Assembly (NCBI GenBank): GCA_965219015.1 | Contig: CBDCNH010000011.1 | Span: 1-64,000 of the forward strand | Length of the DNA: 64,000 nucleotides | Source of the DNA: CBDCNH01 sp965219015 | GTDB taxonomy: Bacteria; Pseudomonadota; Alphaproteobacteria; Rhodobacterales; Rhodobacteraceae | Direction: 5' to 3' | Shown: piece after piece, positions 16,838-25,001 of the stretch | How positions within the stretch are numbered: position 1 is the stretch's first letter | Layout of the letters: every line of letters begins with the position of its first letter | Made by a program: the position numbers and the translations under genes | The notes under the pieces: model-generated | Database searches by the model: none | Seen by the model: only the letters and a program-made list of their open reading frames with translations | What the model was told of the DNA's origin: nothing

Positions 16838-17608
16838 TCATTCCAGTGCGATGCCGGACACTTTTCGGCAGTGGTCGAGCAGGCGATCCTGCAGGGCAGG
16901 ATCACGCACGGCCGGATGCAAGCGTGCCGGTTTCTTGTGCTGGAGGTAGAGGCCGGTCGCTCGTGCGCCCGGTTCATCGCTCGCCGCAAGCCAAACCTGG
17001 GTTCGATGGGCCAGGTCGAGGTCTCCCGGCGCGCCTGCGCCGCCCATCCGCGTCGGCACCCAACCGGGCGAGACCGCATTCGAGGGCACCTCCGGCCAGC
17101 GCCGCGCCACCCCGAAGGCCAGAAGCACATCATGAAGCTTGGTGTCGGAGTAGGCCTGAGCACCGTTCCAGCGGCGCCGCGACCATTGAATGTCGTCCAA
17201 GCTCGCGTCGCCGCCCTCGTGCATGCCCGAACTCAGGTAGATCAATCGTTTCGGCCGGTGCATGAGCGCCGTGAGCACATAGGGCGCGAGCACGTTGACG
17301 GCCCAGAGTTGGGACAGGCCGTCCTGCGTCTCGACACGGCTCGGCTCGCGGTAGCCGATCCCGACATTGTGGATCACCGCGTCAAAGCGCCCGACGGCGT
17401 TCGCCTGATCCGCAACGTCGCGCATGACGGCCAGTGTCGATATGTCGCCCGTCAGCACGGCCTCGACCTCCGGGAGCGCGGTCCGGGTCTCTTCGGCCCG
17501 TACGTCGCTTCTGGCGTGGAGCACCACCTGATGCCCCTCTTCCACCAGGAGCCGGCCTGCCATCATGCCCAGCCCGTCCGAGGAGCCGGTGATGAAGATG
17601 CGCGCCAT
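16838..17608 (-). CDS. Short-chain dehydrogenase/reductase
   Basis: The 256-residue protein has the classical SDR features: nucleotide-binding TGSSDGLG at residues 7-14, NVG in VIHNVGIG, and catalytic Tyr and Lys in YSDTK near 155, followed by SPGWVPTRMGG. The pattern resembles retinol-dehydrogenase-like SDRs of accessory regions. The substrate is unknown. It lies between two gene remnants on the same strand, which suggests a rearranged block. Confidence 0.88.
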   Translation of the reverse strand: MARIFITGSSDGLGMMAGRLLVEEGHQVVLHARSDVRAEETRTALPEVEAVLTGDISTLAVMRDVADQANAVGRFDAVIHNVGIGYREPSRVETQDGLSQLWAVNVLAPYVLTALMHRPKRLIYLSSGMHEGGDASLDDIQWSRRRWNGAQAYSDTKLHDVLLAFGVARRWPEVPSNAVSPGWVPTRMGGAGAPGDLDLAHRTQVWLAASDEPGARATGLYLQHKKPARLHPAVRDPALQDRLLDHCRKVSGIALE

Positions 17609-17639
17609 GTCGTTCTCCGTCGTTCTTGCGAGGGTTCGC

Positions 17640-17936
17640 TTACGTCAGCCGAAGCAGCCATTCTGCCGCAAGTCGGTAATGAGGGCGGGCTCGCGCGGAC
17701 TCCAGCCCAAAGTCTGCCGCGTGATCCTCGGAGGCAGGAGCGTCCAGACCGACGATACTCGCGAGCCAGCCGAACCGGGCGGGCCTCTCGTCCGGGGTGA
17801 TGCTGCCGGTTTGAACATCGAGCCCCTCGCCGCTCGCCGCGGCGATGGCGCGCACGGGAATGCCCCGGTCCACGACGTCAGTGCGGCCGCGGCACGTCGC
17901 GCGCACGTTGGGGTGGAACCACCTTGGGAGCTGCAC
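17640..17936 (-). pseudogene. C-terminal fragment of an NAD-dependent epimerase/reductase
   Basis: The minus-strand frame reads DRGIPVRAIAAASGEGLDVQ, then FGWLASIVGLDAPASEDHAA. This resembles the C-terminal part of atypical SDRs, whose members read roughly EGVPVRDIAEAIGRGLNVPV and HFGWLxxFxGxDxPASSAxT. The Rossmann N-terminal half is missing, and the stretch before it (MQLPRWFHPNVRATCRGR) is not conserved. I take it as a truncated gene, not a working short protein. Confidence 0.6.
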
Positions 17937-17974
17937 GGTTGGTCGAGCAGCCCTGAGCGAGGAAGCCTTACCCG

Positions 17975-18454
17975 ATGGCCACCGTCACGCGCGCGTTCCG
18001 CAGCACCGCCTATCCACCGTCGACGCTGGCGATCCGGGGGCATCCGATCTACCTGATGCTCGATCATTTCCCCATTGCCTGCTTCACGCTCGCGCTGCTG
18101 ACGGACATCGCCTACTGGCAGACGTCGAACCTGATGTGGCAGCGATTCTCGGAATGGCTGCTGCTGGCGGGGGTGCTGATCGGCGTCGTGGAACTGCTCG
18201 TTGTCCTCATCGACGTGTGCTTCAACCGGCCGTTGCGCGGCATGGGCATGAGCTGGGCCTATGTCCTCGGGCTCGTCGTCGTGCTGGCGCTCGCGACGCT
18301 GAACAGCTTCGTCCATGCCGCGGACGGGTGGGTCGGCGTCGTGCCCTGGGGTCTCACGCTCTCCGCCATCACCTTCGCAGCCCTTGTCGTCACGGCCTGG
18401 TTCGGGCGCGAGATGGCCTTTCGCAGCACTTATGGAGGCACCAGACATGTCTGA
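17975..18454 (+). CDS. DUF2231 membrane protein
   Basis: The 159-residue protein has four predicted membrane helices (about residues 33-50, 61-82, 92-112 and 124-142). The opening HPIYLMLDHFPIACFTLALL is the DUF2231 signature with its conserved His and Pro. Such proteins are inner-membrane and often next to redox enzymes. Its last 8 bases overlap the start of the PQQ-type dehydrogenase, so the two are almost certainly translated together. Confidence 0.88.
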   Translation: MATVTRAFRSTAYPPSTLAIRGHPIYLMLDHFPIACFTLALLTDIAYWQTSNLMWQRFSEWLLLAGVLIGVVELLVVLIDVCFNRPLRGMGMSWAYVLGLVVVLALATLNSFVHAADGWVGVVPWGLTLSAITFAALVVTAWFGREMAFRSTYGGTRHV

Positions 18455-19946
18455 TCCAATCCGCCGTTTGACCCGGTCATCCGCCGCCGCGGCGCTACTG
18501 GCGTTGACGACGACGGCTGCCTTCGGCGCCGAGTTCGACGTCAACAGCCAGCTCGGGCCCGACCCCGTGCTACCCGAGCCGAGCCATGCGCTCTGGACAT
18601 CGGTGCATGTCGCGAAGGTCGTGGGCTGGGCGGACGGCGAGACGCCCGACGTCCCGGACGGACTTAGCATCGCCGCGTACGCCAAGGATCTGGTCAATCC
18701 GCGCAGCGTCCATACGCTGCCGAACGGCGACGTGCTCGTGGTGCAGTCGCGGGGTCCGAACCTCGAGCCGGCATCACGGCCGAAGGACGTGATCCGGGGC
18801 TGGATCATGTCCATCGCGCACGGGTCGGGCACCGGGCCGACCGAGCCCAGCAACCTCGTGACGCTGCTGCGCGACACCAACCGCGACGGCGTGGTCGACG
18901 CGCGCTTCGACCTCATGACCGGGCTCAATTCGCCCTTCGGCGTCGCCTGGATCGACGACACTCTCTACATCGCGGACACGGACGCGGTCATGGCCTACCC
19001 CTACAAGCTCGGCGACACGGCGATTGCGGGCGAGGGCCGCGTGCTGACGCCGCTGCCGGGCGGGCCGATCGACCACCACTGGACCAAGGACCTGGCCTTG
19101 AGCCCGGACGGCAAGACGCTGTTCGCGGGCGTCGGATCGAACTCGAACATCACCGAGAACGGGCTCGAGGCCGAGAAGGGCCGCGCCGCGGTCTGGGCCA
19201 TCGACCGCGCGACGGGGGCGGCGCGGGTCTATGCGTCGGGGCTCCGCAACCCGAACGGGCTCGAGTTCGAGCCCGATACGGGAGCGCTCTGGGTCGTGGT
19301 CAACGAGCGCGACGAACTGGGCCCGAACCTGGTGCCGGACTACTTGACGTCGGTCAAGGACGGCGCGTTCTACGGCTGGCCGTGGAGCTACTACGGGCAG
19401 CATGTGGACGTCCGCGTGAACCCGCAGCGGCCCGACATGGTGGCGAAGGCGATCCCGCCGGATTATGCGCTGACGAGCCACGTCGCGCCGCTCGGCATGG
19501 TGTTCACGCAAGGCTCGGCGCTGCCGGGCGCCTTCGGGTCGGGCGCCTTCGTCGGCGAGCACGGAAGCTGGAACCGGGATGCGTATCACGGCTACAAGGT
19601 GGTTTTCGTGCCCTTCGCGGACGGCAAGCCGGACGGCAAGGCCGAGGATGTGGTGACGGGCTTCATCAATGCCGATGGCGAGGCGCGCGGCCGTCCGGTC
19701 GGCGTGGGGATCGACGGGACCGGCGCTCTCCTGGTCGCGGACGACACCGGCAACACCGTGTGGCGGGTGAGCGCGGCCGACGGGTCGGTGACGCCGCAGC
19801 CGACCGGATCGGACCGGGTGCAGGCCGCGAGTGCTGCACCTCCGGTGGAACCGGCCTTGCCGATCGGCACCCCGGCGCAGGGCGAGATCGCGCCGGCCGT
19901 CTTGCCGCCGGCGGCGGGCGACGCGGGAACGGCGCCGCGGAACTAG
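18447..19946 (+). CDS. PQQ-dependent sugar (L-sorbosone-type) dehydrogenase, periplasmic
   Basis: The 499-residue protein starts at the ATG at 18447, with GGAGG 8 bases upstream. Residues 1-28 form a signal peptide ending TTTAAFGA. The body is a soluble glucose/sorbosone dehydrogenase beta-propeller with the repeated motifs LPNGDVLVVQS, YASGLRNPNGLEFEPDTGAL and GEHGSWNR. The final ~50 residues are Ala/Pro-rich and have no known domain. No CxxCH heme site is present, so electrons must go to another carrier. It overlaps the DUF2231 gene by 8 bases. Confidence 0.88.
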   Translation: MSDPIRRLTRSSAAAALLALTTTAAFGAEFDVNSQLGPDPVLPEPSHALWTSVHVAKVVGWADGETPDVPDGLSIAAYAKDLVNPRSVHTLPNGDVLVVQSRGPNLEPASRPKDVIRGWIMSIAHGSGTGPTEPSNLVTLLRDTNRDGVVDARFDLMTGLNSPFGVAWIDDTLYIADTDAVMAYPYKLGDTAIAGEGRVLTPLPGGPIDHHWTKDLALSPDGKTLFAGVGSNSNITENGLEAEKGRAAVWAIDRATGAARVYASGLRNPNGLEFEPDTGALWVVVNERDELGPNLVPDYLTSVKDGAFYGWPWSYYGQHVDVRVNPQRPDMVAKAIPPDYALTSHVAPLGMVFTQGSALPGAFGSGAFVGEHGSWNRDAYHGYKVVFVPFADGKPDGKAEDVVTGFINADGEARGRPVGVGIDGTGALLVADDTGNTVWRVSAADGSVTPQPTGSDRVQAASAAPPVEPALPIGTPAQGEIAPAVLPPAAGDAGTAPRN

Positions 19947-19949
19947 GGG

Positions 19950-19986
19950 CGTTGGGAGCGAGCCCTGGCCGGGCTCGCTCCCAGCG
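19950..19986. terminator. Bidirectional terminator hairpin
   Basis: GGGAGCGAGCCC (19954-19965) and GGGCTCGCTCCC (19971-19982) are perfectly complementary around a 5-base loop, and four more outer pairs (one G-T) extend the stem to 16. It sits between the converging sugar dehydrogenase and rplI genes. No long T-run is present, but the stem is strong in both directions. Confidence 0.75.
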
Positions 19987-19991
19987 TGCGG

Positions 19992-20573
19992 TCACTCCCG
20001 CTCGGCGGAGTCCTCGCCCGCAGCACCCATGTCATCGAAGAGCTCCGCGATCTCGAACTCGGCGGCGGCTTCGGCTTCGGCGGCAAGTTCCTGGATCGAC
20101 TTGCCCGCGGCCTGCAGCTCGGCCTCCTCGGGCGAGCGCGCGACGTTGAGGGTGATCTTCGCCGTGACCTCCGGGTGCAGGACCACCGAGACGGCGTGGA
20201 GGCCCAGCTCCTTGATCGGCCGGTCGAGGACGACCTGCCCGCGCGCCACCTCGAAGCCGCCGGCGGTCGCCGCCTCGGCCGCGTCGCGCGTGGTGACGGA
20301 GCCGTAGAGCGCACCGGCGTCGGACGCCGAACGGATCACGACGAAGGACTGGCCGTCGAGCTTGCCGGCCGCGGTCTCGGCCTCGGTCCGGGTTTCGGCG
20401 TTGCGCGTCTCCAGCACGGCCTTGCGGCCTTCGAACTGCGCGATGTTGCCGTCGGTGGCCCGGAGCGCCTTGCCCTGCGGCAGCAGGAAGTTCCGCGCAT
20501 GGCCGTCCTTGACGGTGACGACCTCGCCCATCTGGCCGAGCTTGGCGACGCGCTCGAGGAGGATGATCTTCAT
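19992..20573 (-). CDS. rplI: 50S ribosomal protein L9
   Basis: L9 is a structural protein of the large subunit near the L1 stalk. The N-terminal domain has the L9 signature (MKIILLERVAKLGQMGEVVT, then GHARNFLLPQGKA), followed by the long helix and the C-terminal domain (RPIKELGLHAVSVVLHPEVT). At 193 residues it exceeds the usual ~150 because of an acidic Ala/Glu-rich tail (AAEAEAAAEFEIAELFDDMG), an extension seen in this order. It is last in rpsF-rpsR-rplI. Confidence 0.97.
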   Translation of the reverse strand: MKIILLERVAKLGQMGEVVTVKDGHARNFLLPQGKALRATDGNIAQFEGRKAVLETRNAETRTEAETAAGKLDGQSFVVIRSASDAGALYGSVTTRDAAEAATAGGFEVARGQVVLDRPIKELGLHAVSVVLHPEVTAKITLNVARSPEEAELQAAGKSIQELAAEAEAAAEFEIAELFDDMGAAGEDSAERE

Positions 20574-20583
20574 CGCGCGTCTC

Positions 20584-20811
20584 CTATTTCACGGCGTAGG
20601 GCAGGAGGGCGAGAAACCGCGCCCGCTTGATGGCGCGCGAAAGTTCGCGCTGCTTGATCGCGGAGACCGCGGTGATCCGCGACGGCACGATCTTGCCGCG
20701 CTCCGAGACGTAGCGCTGCAGGAGCCGGGTGTCCTTGTAGTCGATCGCGGGGGCATTGGCGCCGGAGAAGGGGCAGACCTTGCGGCGGCGGAAAAACGGT
20801 TTTGTGGCCAT
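20584..20811 (-). CDS. rpsR: 30S ribosomal protein S18
   Basis: The 75-residue protein starts MATKPFFRRRKVCPFSG and has the S18 signature around YKDTRLLQRYVSERGKIVPS and RITAVSAIKQRELSRAIKRA. S18 binds S6 in the platform of the small subunit. It lies between rpsF and rplI, with gaps of 29 and 10 bases, as in most bacteria. Confidence 0.98.
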   Translation of the reverse strand: MATKPFFRRRKVCPFSGANAPAIDYKDTRLLQRYVSERGKIVPSRITAVSAIKQRELSRAIKRARFLALLPYAVK

Positions 20812-20840
20812 GAGTTGTCGTCCTTACCTCAAGTGATGCA

Positions 20841-21254
20841 TCAACGGCGGCGGTCGCGGTCGCCACCGCGGTCGCCGCCCCGGTCGCGGTCGCCGCGATC
20901 CCGGTCGCCGCGGTCGCCGCGGTCGCGGTCGTCGCGCTTCTGCATCTGGGCGGACGGGCCTTCCTCGTGCTTGTCGACCTTGATCGTCAGCACGCGCATC
21001 ACGTCGTCATGAAGCCCCATCAGGCGCTCCATCTCCTGCACCGCGGGCGCCGGAGCGTCCGAGCGCAGAAAGGCGTAGTGCCCCTTGCGGTTCTTGTTGA
21101 TCTTGTAGGCCATCGTCTTGATGCCCCAATACTCGTGCTCGACGACCTGGCCGCCGTTGTCGGCGAGGATGGTCGAGAAGTGCTCGATGAGCCCTTCGGC
21201 CTGCGTGTTCGACAGATCCTGGCGCGAGATGAAGACATGCTCGTAAAGTGGCAT
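20841..21254 (-). CDS. rpsF: 30S ribosomal protein S6 with Arg/Asp/Gly repeat tail
   Basis: The first ~100 residues are ordinary S6 (MPLYEHVFISRQDLSNTQAE, GIKTMAYKINKNRKGHYAFL), which pairs with S18 in the 30S platform. From about residue 108 the 137-residue protein ends in a low-complexity run of DRGDRGDRDRG-type repeats. The DNA of this tail is a run of GGTCGC-like repeats, prone to slippage. It is first in the rpsF-rpsR-rplI operon and divergent from fabD. Confidence 0.97.
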   Translation of the reverse strand: MPLYEHVFISRQDLSNTQAEGLIEHFSTILADNGGQVVEHEYWGIKTMAYKINKNRKGHYAFLRSDAPAPAVQEMERLMGLHDDVMRVLTIKVDKHEEGPSAQMQKRDDRDRGDRGDRDRGDRDRGGDRGGDRDRRR

Positions 21255-21441
21255 GGATGTTCGAGCTTCCCGTTTCGGGCGCGCTTCACCGGGGGGCCTT
21301 GCCTTCCGCGGCCCGCCCTCGAGAGGCTGCGCCGTTCAACCGTGCTTGCGGAAGGAAGCGGCGTTATACACAGGAGCGCTTGCGGCGCAAGCGGAAGCGT
21401 TGCACGTCGAGGGACGTGGGGAGACCGGCGGGAGGATCGGC

Positions 21442-22386
21442 ATGGGCCTGGGGTTGGTGTTTCCGGGGCAGGGCGCGCAGGTGGTCGGCATGGGCCGGGC
21501 GCTGGCGGAGGCCTGGCCCGAGGCCGCGGCGGTGTTCGCGGAGGTGGACGACGCGCTCGGCGAGCGGCTCTCCGCGCTGATCTGGGACGGCGACGCGGCG
21601 GCGCTGACGCTCACGGAGAACGCGCAGCCCGCGCTGATGGCGACCTCGCTGGCGGCGCTTCGGGCGCTCGAAGCCGAGGCGGGGCCCGTGCCGGTCATGG
21701 CGATGGCGGGGCACAGCCTCGGGGAGTACACGGCGCTCTGCGCGGCGGGGTCGATCGGGCTCGCCGACACGGCGCGGCTCCTGCGGCTCCGGGGGCGCGC
21801 GATGCAGGCGGCGGTGCCGGTGGGCGAGGGGGCGATGGCGGCGGTGCTGGGGCTCGACCTTGCCGCCGTCGAGGCGCTGGCGGCGGCTGCGGCGGAGGGC
21901 GAGGTCTGCGAGGCGGCCAACGACAACGACCCCGCGCAGGTGGTGATCTCGGGCACCGCGGCGGCCGTCGCGCGCGCAGTGGCGCTGGCGCGGGCGCACG
22001 GTGCGAAGCGCGCGGTCCTCCTGCCGGTGAGCGCGCCCTTCCATTCGGCGCTGATGGCGCCGGCGGCGGAGGCGATGGCCGCCGCGCTGCAGGATGTCGC
22101 GATCGCCGCGCCGCGCGTGCCGGTCGTGGCCAACGTGACGGCAGCGCCGGTGACCGGACAGGAGGACATCCGGGCGGCGCTGGTGGCGCAGGTCACGGGG
22201 CGGGTGCGGTTTCGCGAATGTGTGGAGGCGATGGAGACGATGGGCGTGACGGCGTTCTGGGAGCTTGGGCCGGGGCGCGCGCTGTCGGGGATGATCCGGC
22301 GGACGCTCGCTCGGGCGGTGACGCACGCGGCGGCGACCCCGGAGGAGGTGCGCGCGCTGGCGGCAGAAGGAGACGGCGATGTTTGA
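21442..22386 (+). CDS. fabD: Malonyl-CoA:ACP transacylase
   Basis: The enzyme moves malonyl from CoA to acyl carrier protein to feed fatty acid synthesis. The 314-residue product starts MGLGLVFPGQGAQVVGMGRA at 21442, with GGAGG upstream. The active serine is in GHSLGEYTAL (near residue 93), and the catalytic His is in VSAPFHSALM. The last 8 bases overlap the start of fabG. In-frame codons upstream of 21442 are not conserved. Confidence 0.96.
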   Translation: MGLGLVFPGQGAQVVGMGRALAEAWPEAAAVFAEVDDALGERLSALIWDGDAAALTLTENAQPALMATSLAALRALEAEAGPVPVMAMAGHSLGEYTALCAAGSIGLADTARLLRLRGRAMQAAVPVGEGAMAAVLGLDLAAVEALAAAAAEGEVCEAANDNDPAQVVISGTAAAVARAVALARAHGAKRAVLLPVSAPFHSALMAPAAEAMAAALQDVAIAAPRVPVVANVTAAPVTGQEDIRAALVAQVTGRVRFRECVEAMETMGVTAFWELGPGRALSGMIRRTLARAVTHAAATPEEVRALAAEGDGDV

Positions 22387-23116
22387 CCTCGGCGGCAAGG
22401 CGGCGCTGGTGACCGGCGCTTCGGGCGGGATCGGCGGGGCGATCGCGCGGGCGCTGCACGGGGCCGGCGCGACCGTGGTGCTCTCGGGCACGCGCGAGGG
22501 GCCGCTGGCGGATCTGGCGGGCGTGCTTGGCGACCGGGTGCATGTCGCGCCGTGCGATCTCGGCGACGCGGGCGCGGTCGAGGCGCTGCCGAAGGCGGCT
22601 GCCGAGATGGCGGGCGGGCTCGACATCCTCGTCAACAACGCCGGCGTCACCCGCGACATGCTGCTGATGCGGATGTCGGACGCGGACTGGGCCCGCGTGC
22701 TCGACATCAACCTGACGGCGACGATGCGGCTTTGCCGCGGCGCGCTCCGGGGCATGATGAAGGCGCGGTGGGGACGGATCGTCAACATCACGTCGGTGGT
22801 GGGGGCGGCGGGCAATGCCGGACAGGCGAACTACGCGGCCGCGAAGGCGGGCATCGCGGGGCTGTCGAAGAGCCTCGCGCAGGAGGTCGCGAGCCGGGGG
22901 GTGACGGTGAACTGCCTCGCGCCCGGCTTCATCGAGACGGCAATGACCGAGGGGCTGACGGACGACCAGCGGGGCCGCATCCTCGGCCAGGTGCCGATGG
23001 GGCGGATGGGAACGGCCGAGGAGATCGCGGCGGCCGCGCTTTACCTGGCGAGCCCGGAGGCGGGGTACGTGACCGGTGCCACGCTGCACGTGAACGGTGG
23101 AATGGCGATGTATTGA
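22379..23116 (+). CDS. fabG: 3-oxoacyl-ACP reductase
   Basis: This is the NADPH-dependent ketoreductase of fatty acid synthesis, a classical SDR of 245 residues. It shows TGASGGIGGAIARAL (cofactor), NNAGVTRDMLLMRM, active Tyr/Lys in YAAAKAG, and NCLAPGFIETAMTE. The ATG overlaps the end of fabD, which indicates translational coupling. Confidence 0.97.
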   Translation: MFDLGGKAALVTGASGGIGGAIARALHGAGATVVLSGTREGPLADLAGVLGDRVHVAPCDLGDAGAVEALPKAAAEMAGGLDILVNNAGVTRDMLLMRMSDADWARVLDINLTATMRLCRGALRGMMKARWGRIVNITSVVGAAGNAGQANYAAAKAGIAGLSKSLAQEVASRGVTVNCLAPGFIETAMTEGLTDDQRGRILGQVPMGRMGTAEEIAAAALYLASPEAGYVTGATLHVNGGMAMY

Positions 23117-23179
23117 AAGGGTTTGCGGGCCATCGTTGATGTGCCCCACCCGGCCTTGATCGCCGTTTCGTGAAAGCGT

Positions 23180-23207
23180 TTGCGTCGGACCGTGACTATG
23201 CTATAGG
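23180..23207 (+). promoter_or_regulatory. Candidate acpP promoter
   Basis: TTGCGT at 23180-23185 and TATAGG at 23202-23207 are separated by 16 bases, about 120 bases upstream of acpP, in the only long gap of the fab cluster. This fits acpP having its own strong promoter, as in many bacteria. No start site was measured. Confidence 0.5.
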
Positions 23208-23325
23208 CCTCGCTGACCGGCCGGGGCGTACCTGGCAGCCTCTCCCGAGGCGGGGTGCGAGCCGCTCGAACGAGCACGGGACGGATATTGTCGGCGCAAC
23301 GACCGACACTCTATGAGGAACGGAT

Positions 23326-23559
23326 ATGAGCGACATTTCGGATCGCGTGAAGAAGATCGTGGTCGAGCACCTCGGCGTGGAGGAGGACAAGGTCACCCAG
23401 AACGCCTCGTTCATCGACGACCTCGGTGCGGACAGCCTCGACACGGTCGAGCTCGTCATGGCGTTCGAGGAGGAATTCGGGATCGAGATCCCCGACGACG
23501 CCGCCGAGACGATCCAGACCTTCGGCGACGCGGTGAAGTTCATCGGCGACGCGGCCTGA
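23326..23559 (+). CDS. acpP: Acyl carrier protein
   Basis: The 77-residue acidic helical protein carries the growing fatty acid on phosphopantetheine attached to the serine of GADSLDTVELVMAFEEEFG (near residue 37). It starts MSDISDRVKKIVVEHLGVEE, with AGGA a few bases upstream. A terminator hairpin follows directly, so it is likely transcribed at high level and partly on its own. Confidence 0.98.
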   Translation: MSDISDRVKKIVVEHLGVEEDKVTQNASFIDDLGADSLDTVELVMAFEEEFGIEIPDDAAETIQTFGDAVKFIGDAA

Positions 23560-23578
23560 TCCGGTCCGCCACGGCACG

Positions 23579-23606
23579 ACGGCGCCCCTGATCCGGGCGC
23601 CGTTTT
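23579..23606 (+). terminator. Rho-independent terminator after acpP
   Basis: CGGCGCCC (23580-23587) and GGGCGCCG (23595-23602) form a perfect 8-pair stem with a 7-base loop, followed by TTTT. It lies 20 bases after the acpP stop codon. Confidence 0.85.
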
Positions 23607-23622
23607 CGTTTGCAGGGCCCGG

Positions 23623-23656
23623 TTCCGGTGGCAGGTCGGTTTCGGTGGCAGGTCGG
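23623..23656. repeat. 17-bp tandem duplication
   Basis: TTCCGGTGGCAGGTCGG is followed directly by TTTCGGTGGCAGGTCGG, one mismatch, between the acpP terminator and fabF. No function is evident. Confidence 0.6.
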
Positions 23657-23738
23657 GGGCGGGCGCCGGCGCCGACGTGTTGCGGGGGCCCCGGCCCGCG
23701 TGTAAGAACGCGCCGGTTTTGAAACGAGCGGAGTGCCG

Positions 23739-25001
23739 ATGCGGCGGGTGGTGATCACGGGGCTCGGGATGGTCACGCCGCTCGGCTGCGGCGTCGAGGC
23801 GACCTGGTCGCGGCTCATCGCGGGGCACTCGGGCGCGGGGCCGATCACGCGGTTCGACACGCATCGTTCGACGACGACCTACGCCTGCGAGATCCCGCGC
23901 GGCGACGGGTCGGACGGCACCTTCGACCCCGATGACTGGATGGAGCCGAAGGACCGCCGCAAGGTCGACGACTTCATCCTCTACGGCGTCACGGCGGCGG
24001 TGCAGGCGGTTCGCGACGCAGGCTGGGAGCCGCAGGGCGCGCACGACCTTGAGCGCACGGGCGTGATGGTGGGCTCGGGCATCGGCGGGCTCACGTCGAT
24101 CGCCGAGACGGCGGTGCTCCTGGCCGAGCGCGGGCCACGCCGGGTGAGCCCGTTCTTCATCCCGAGCGCGCTCATCAACCTCGCGGCGGGGCAGATCTCG
24201 ATCCGCTTCGGCTTCAAGGGGCCGAACCACGCGGTGGTGACGGCGTGCTCGTCGGGGGCGCACGCGATCGGCGACGCGGCGCGGCTCATCGCGCTCGACG
24301 ACGCGGACGTGATGCTCGCGGGCGGCGCCGAGAGCCCGATCTCGGAGATCGGCATCGCGGGCTTCAACGCCTGCAAGGCGCTCTCGACCAAATGGGGCGC
24401 GGAGCCCACGCGCGCGAGCCGGCCCTACGACGTGGACCGCGACGGCTTCGTCATGGGCGAGGGCGCCGGCATCGTCGTGCTCGAGGAGCGCGAGCACGCG
24501 CGGGCGCGGGGGGCGCACGTCTATGCGGAGGTGCTGGGCTACGGGCTCTCGGGGGACGCCTACCACATCACCGCGCCCGCCGAGGACGGCGACGGCGGGT
24601 TCCGCAGCATGACGGCGGCGCTGAAGCGGGCGGGGCTGGCGCCGTCGGCGGTGGACTACATCAACGCGCACGGCACCTCGACGATGGCCGATACGATCGA
24701 GCTTGGGGCGGTCGAGCGGCTGATGGGCGATGCCGCGGGATCGGCGACGATGAGCTCGACGAAATCCGCGATCGGGCATCTTCTGGGGGCCGCGGGCGCG
24801 GTGGAGGCGATCTTCTGCGTGCTGGCGCTGCGCGACCAGGTGGCGCCGCCGACGCTCAACCTCGAGCATCCGGCGGTGGCCTCTCCGGTCGATCTCGCGC
24901 CGCTCACGGCACGGCGCCGGCCGATCGAGGTGGCGCTGTCGAACTCGTTCGGGTTCGGCGGCACCAACGCCTCTCTGGTGCTGGGCCGGACGGCGCCCTG
25001 A
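23739..25001 (+). CDS. fabF: 3-oxoacyl-ACP synthase II
   Basis: This condensing enzyme elongates acyl-ACP with malonyl-ACP. The 420-residue protein has the catalytic Cys in VVTACSSGAHAIGDAARLIA (near 168), His in INAHGTST, Lys in SSTKSAIGHLLGAAGAVEAI, the second His within GHLLGAAG, and NSFGFGGTNASL near the end. I chose the ATG at 23739 (MRRVVITGLGMVTPLG), six bases after an in-frame GTG, because GGAG then has normal spacing. The stop codon shares a base with the mltG start. Confidence 0.96.
   Translation: MRRVVITGLGMVTPLGCGVEATWSRLIAGHSGAGPITRFDTHRSTTTYACEIPRGDGSDGTFDPDDWMEPKDRRKVDDFILYGVTAAVQAVRDAGWEPQGAHDLERTGVMVGSGIGGLTSIAETAVLLAERGPRRVSPFFIPSALINLAAGQISIRFGFKGPNHAVVTACSSGAHAIGDAARLIALDDADVMLAGGAESPISEIGIAGFNACKALSTKWGAEPTRASRPYDVDRDGFVMGEGAGIVVLEEREHARARGAHVYAEVLGYGLSGDAYHITAPAEDGDGGFRSMTAALKRAGLAPSAVDYINAHGTSTMADTIELGAVERLMGDAAGSATMSSTKSAIGHLLGAAGAVEAIFCVLALRDQVAPPTLNLEHPAVASPVDLAPLTARRRPIEVALSNSFGFGGTNASLVLGRTAP

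Noticed and set aside
21371..21393. Hairpin CGCTTGC-GGC-GCAAGCG between rpsF and fabD as a riboswitch
   Set aside because: A single 7-pair stem is too small and matches no riboswitch architecture I know.
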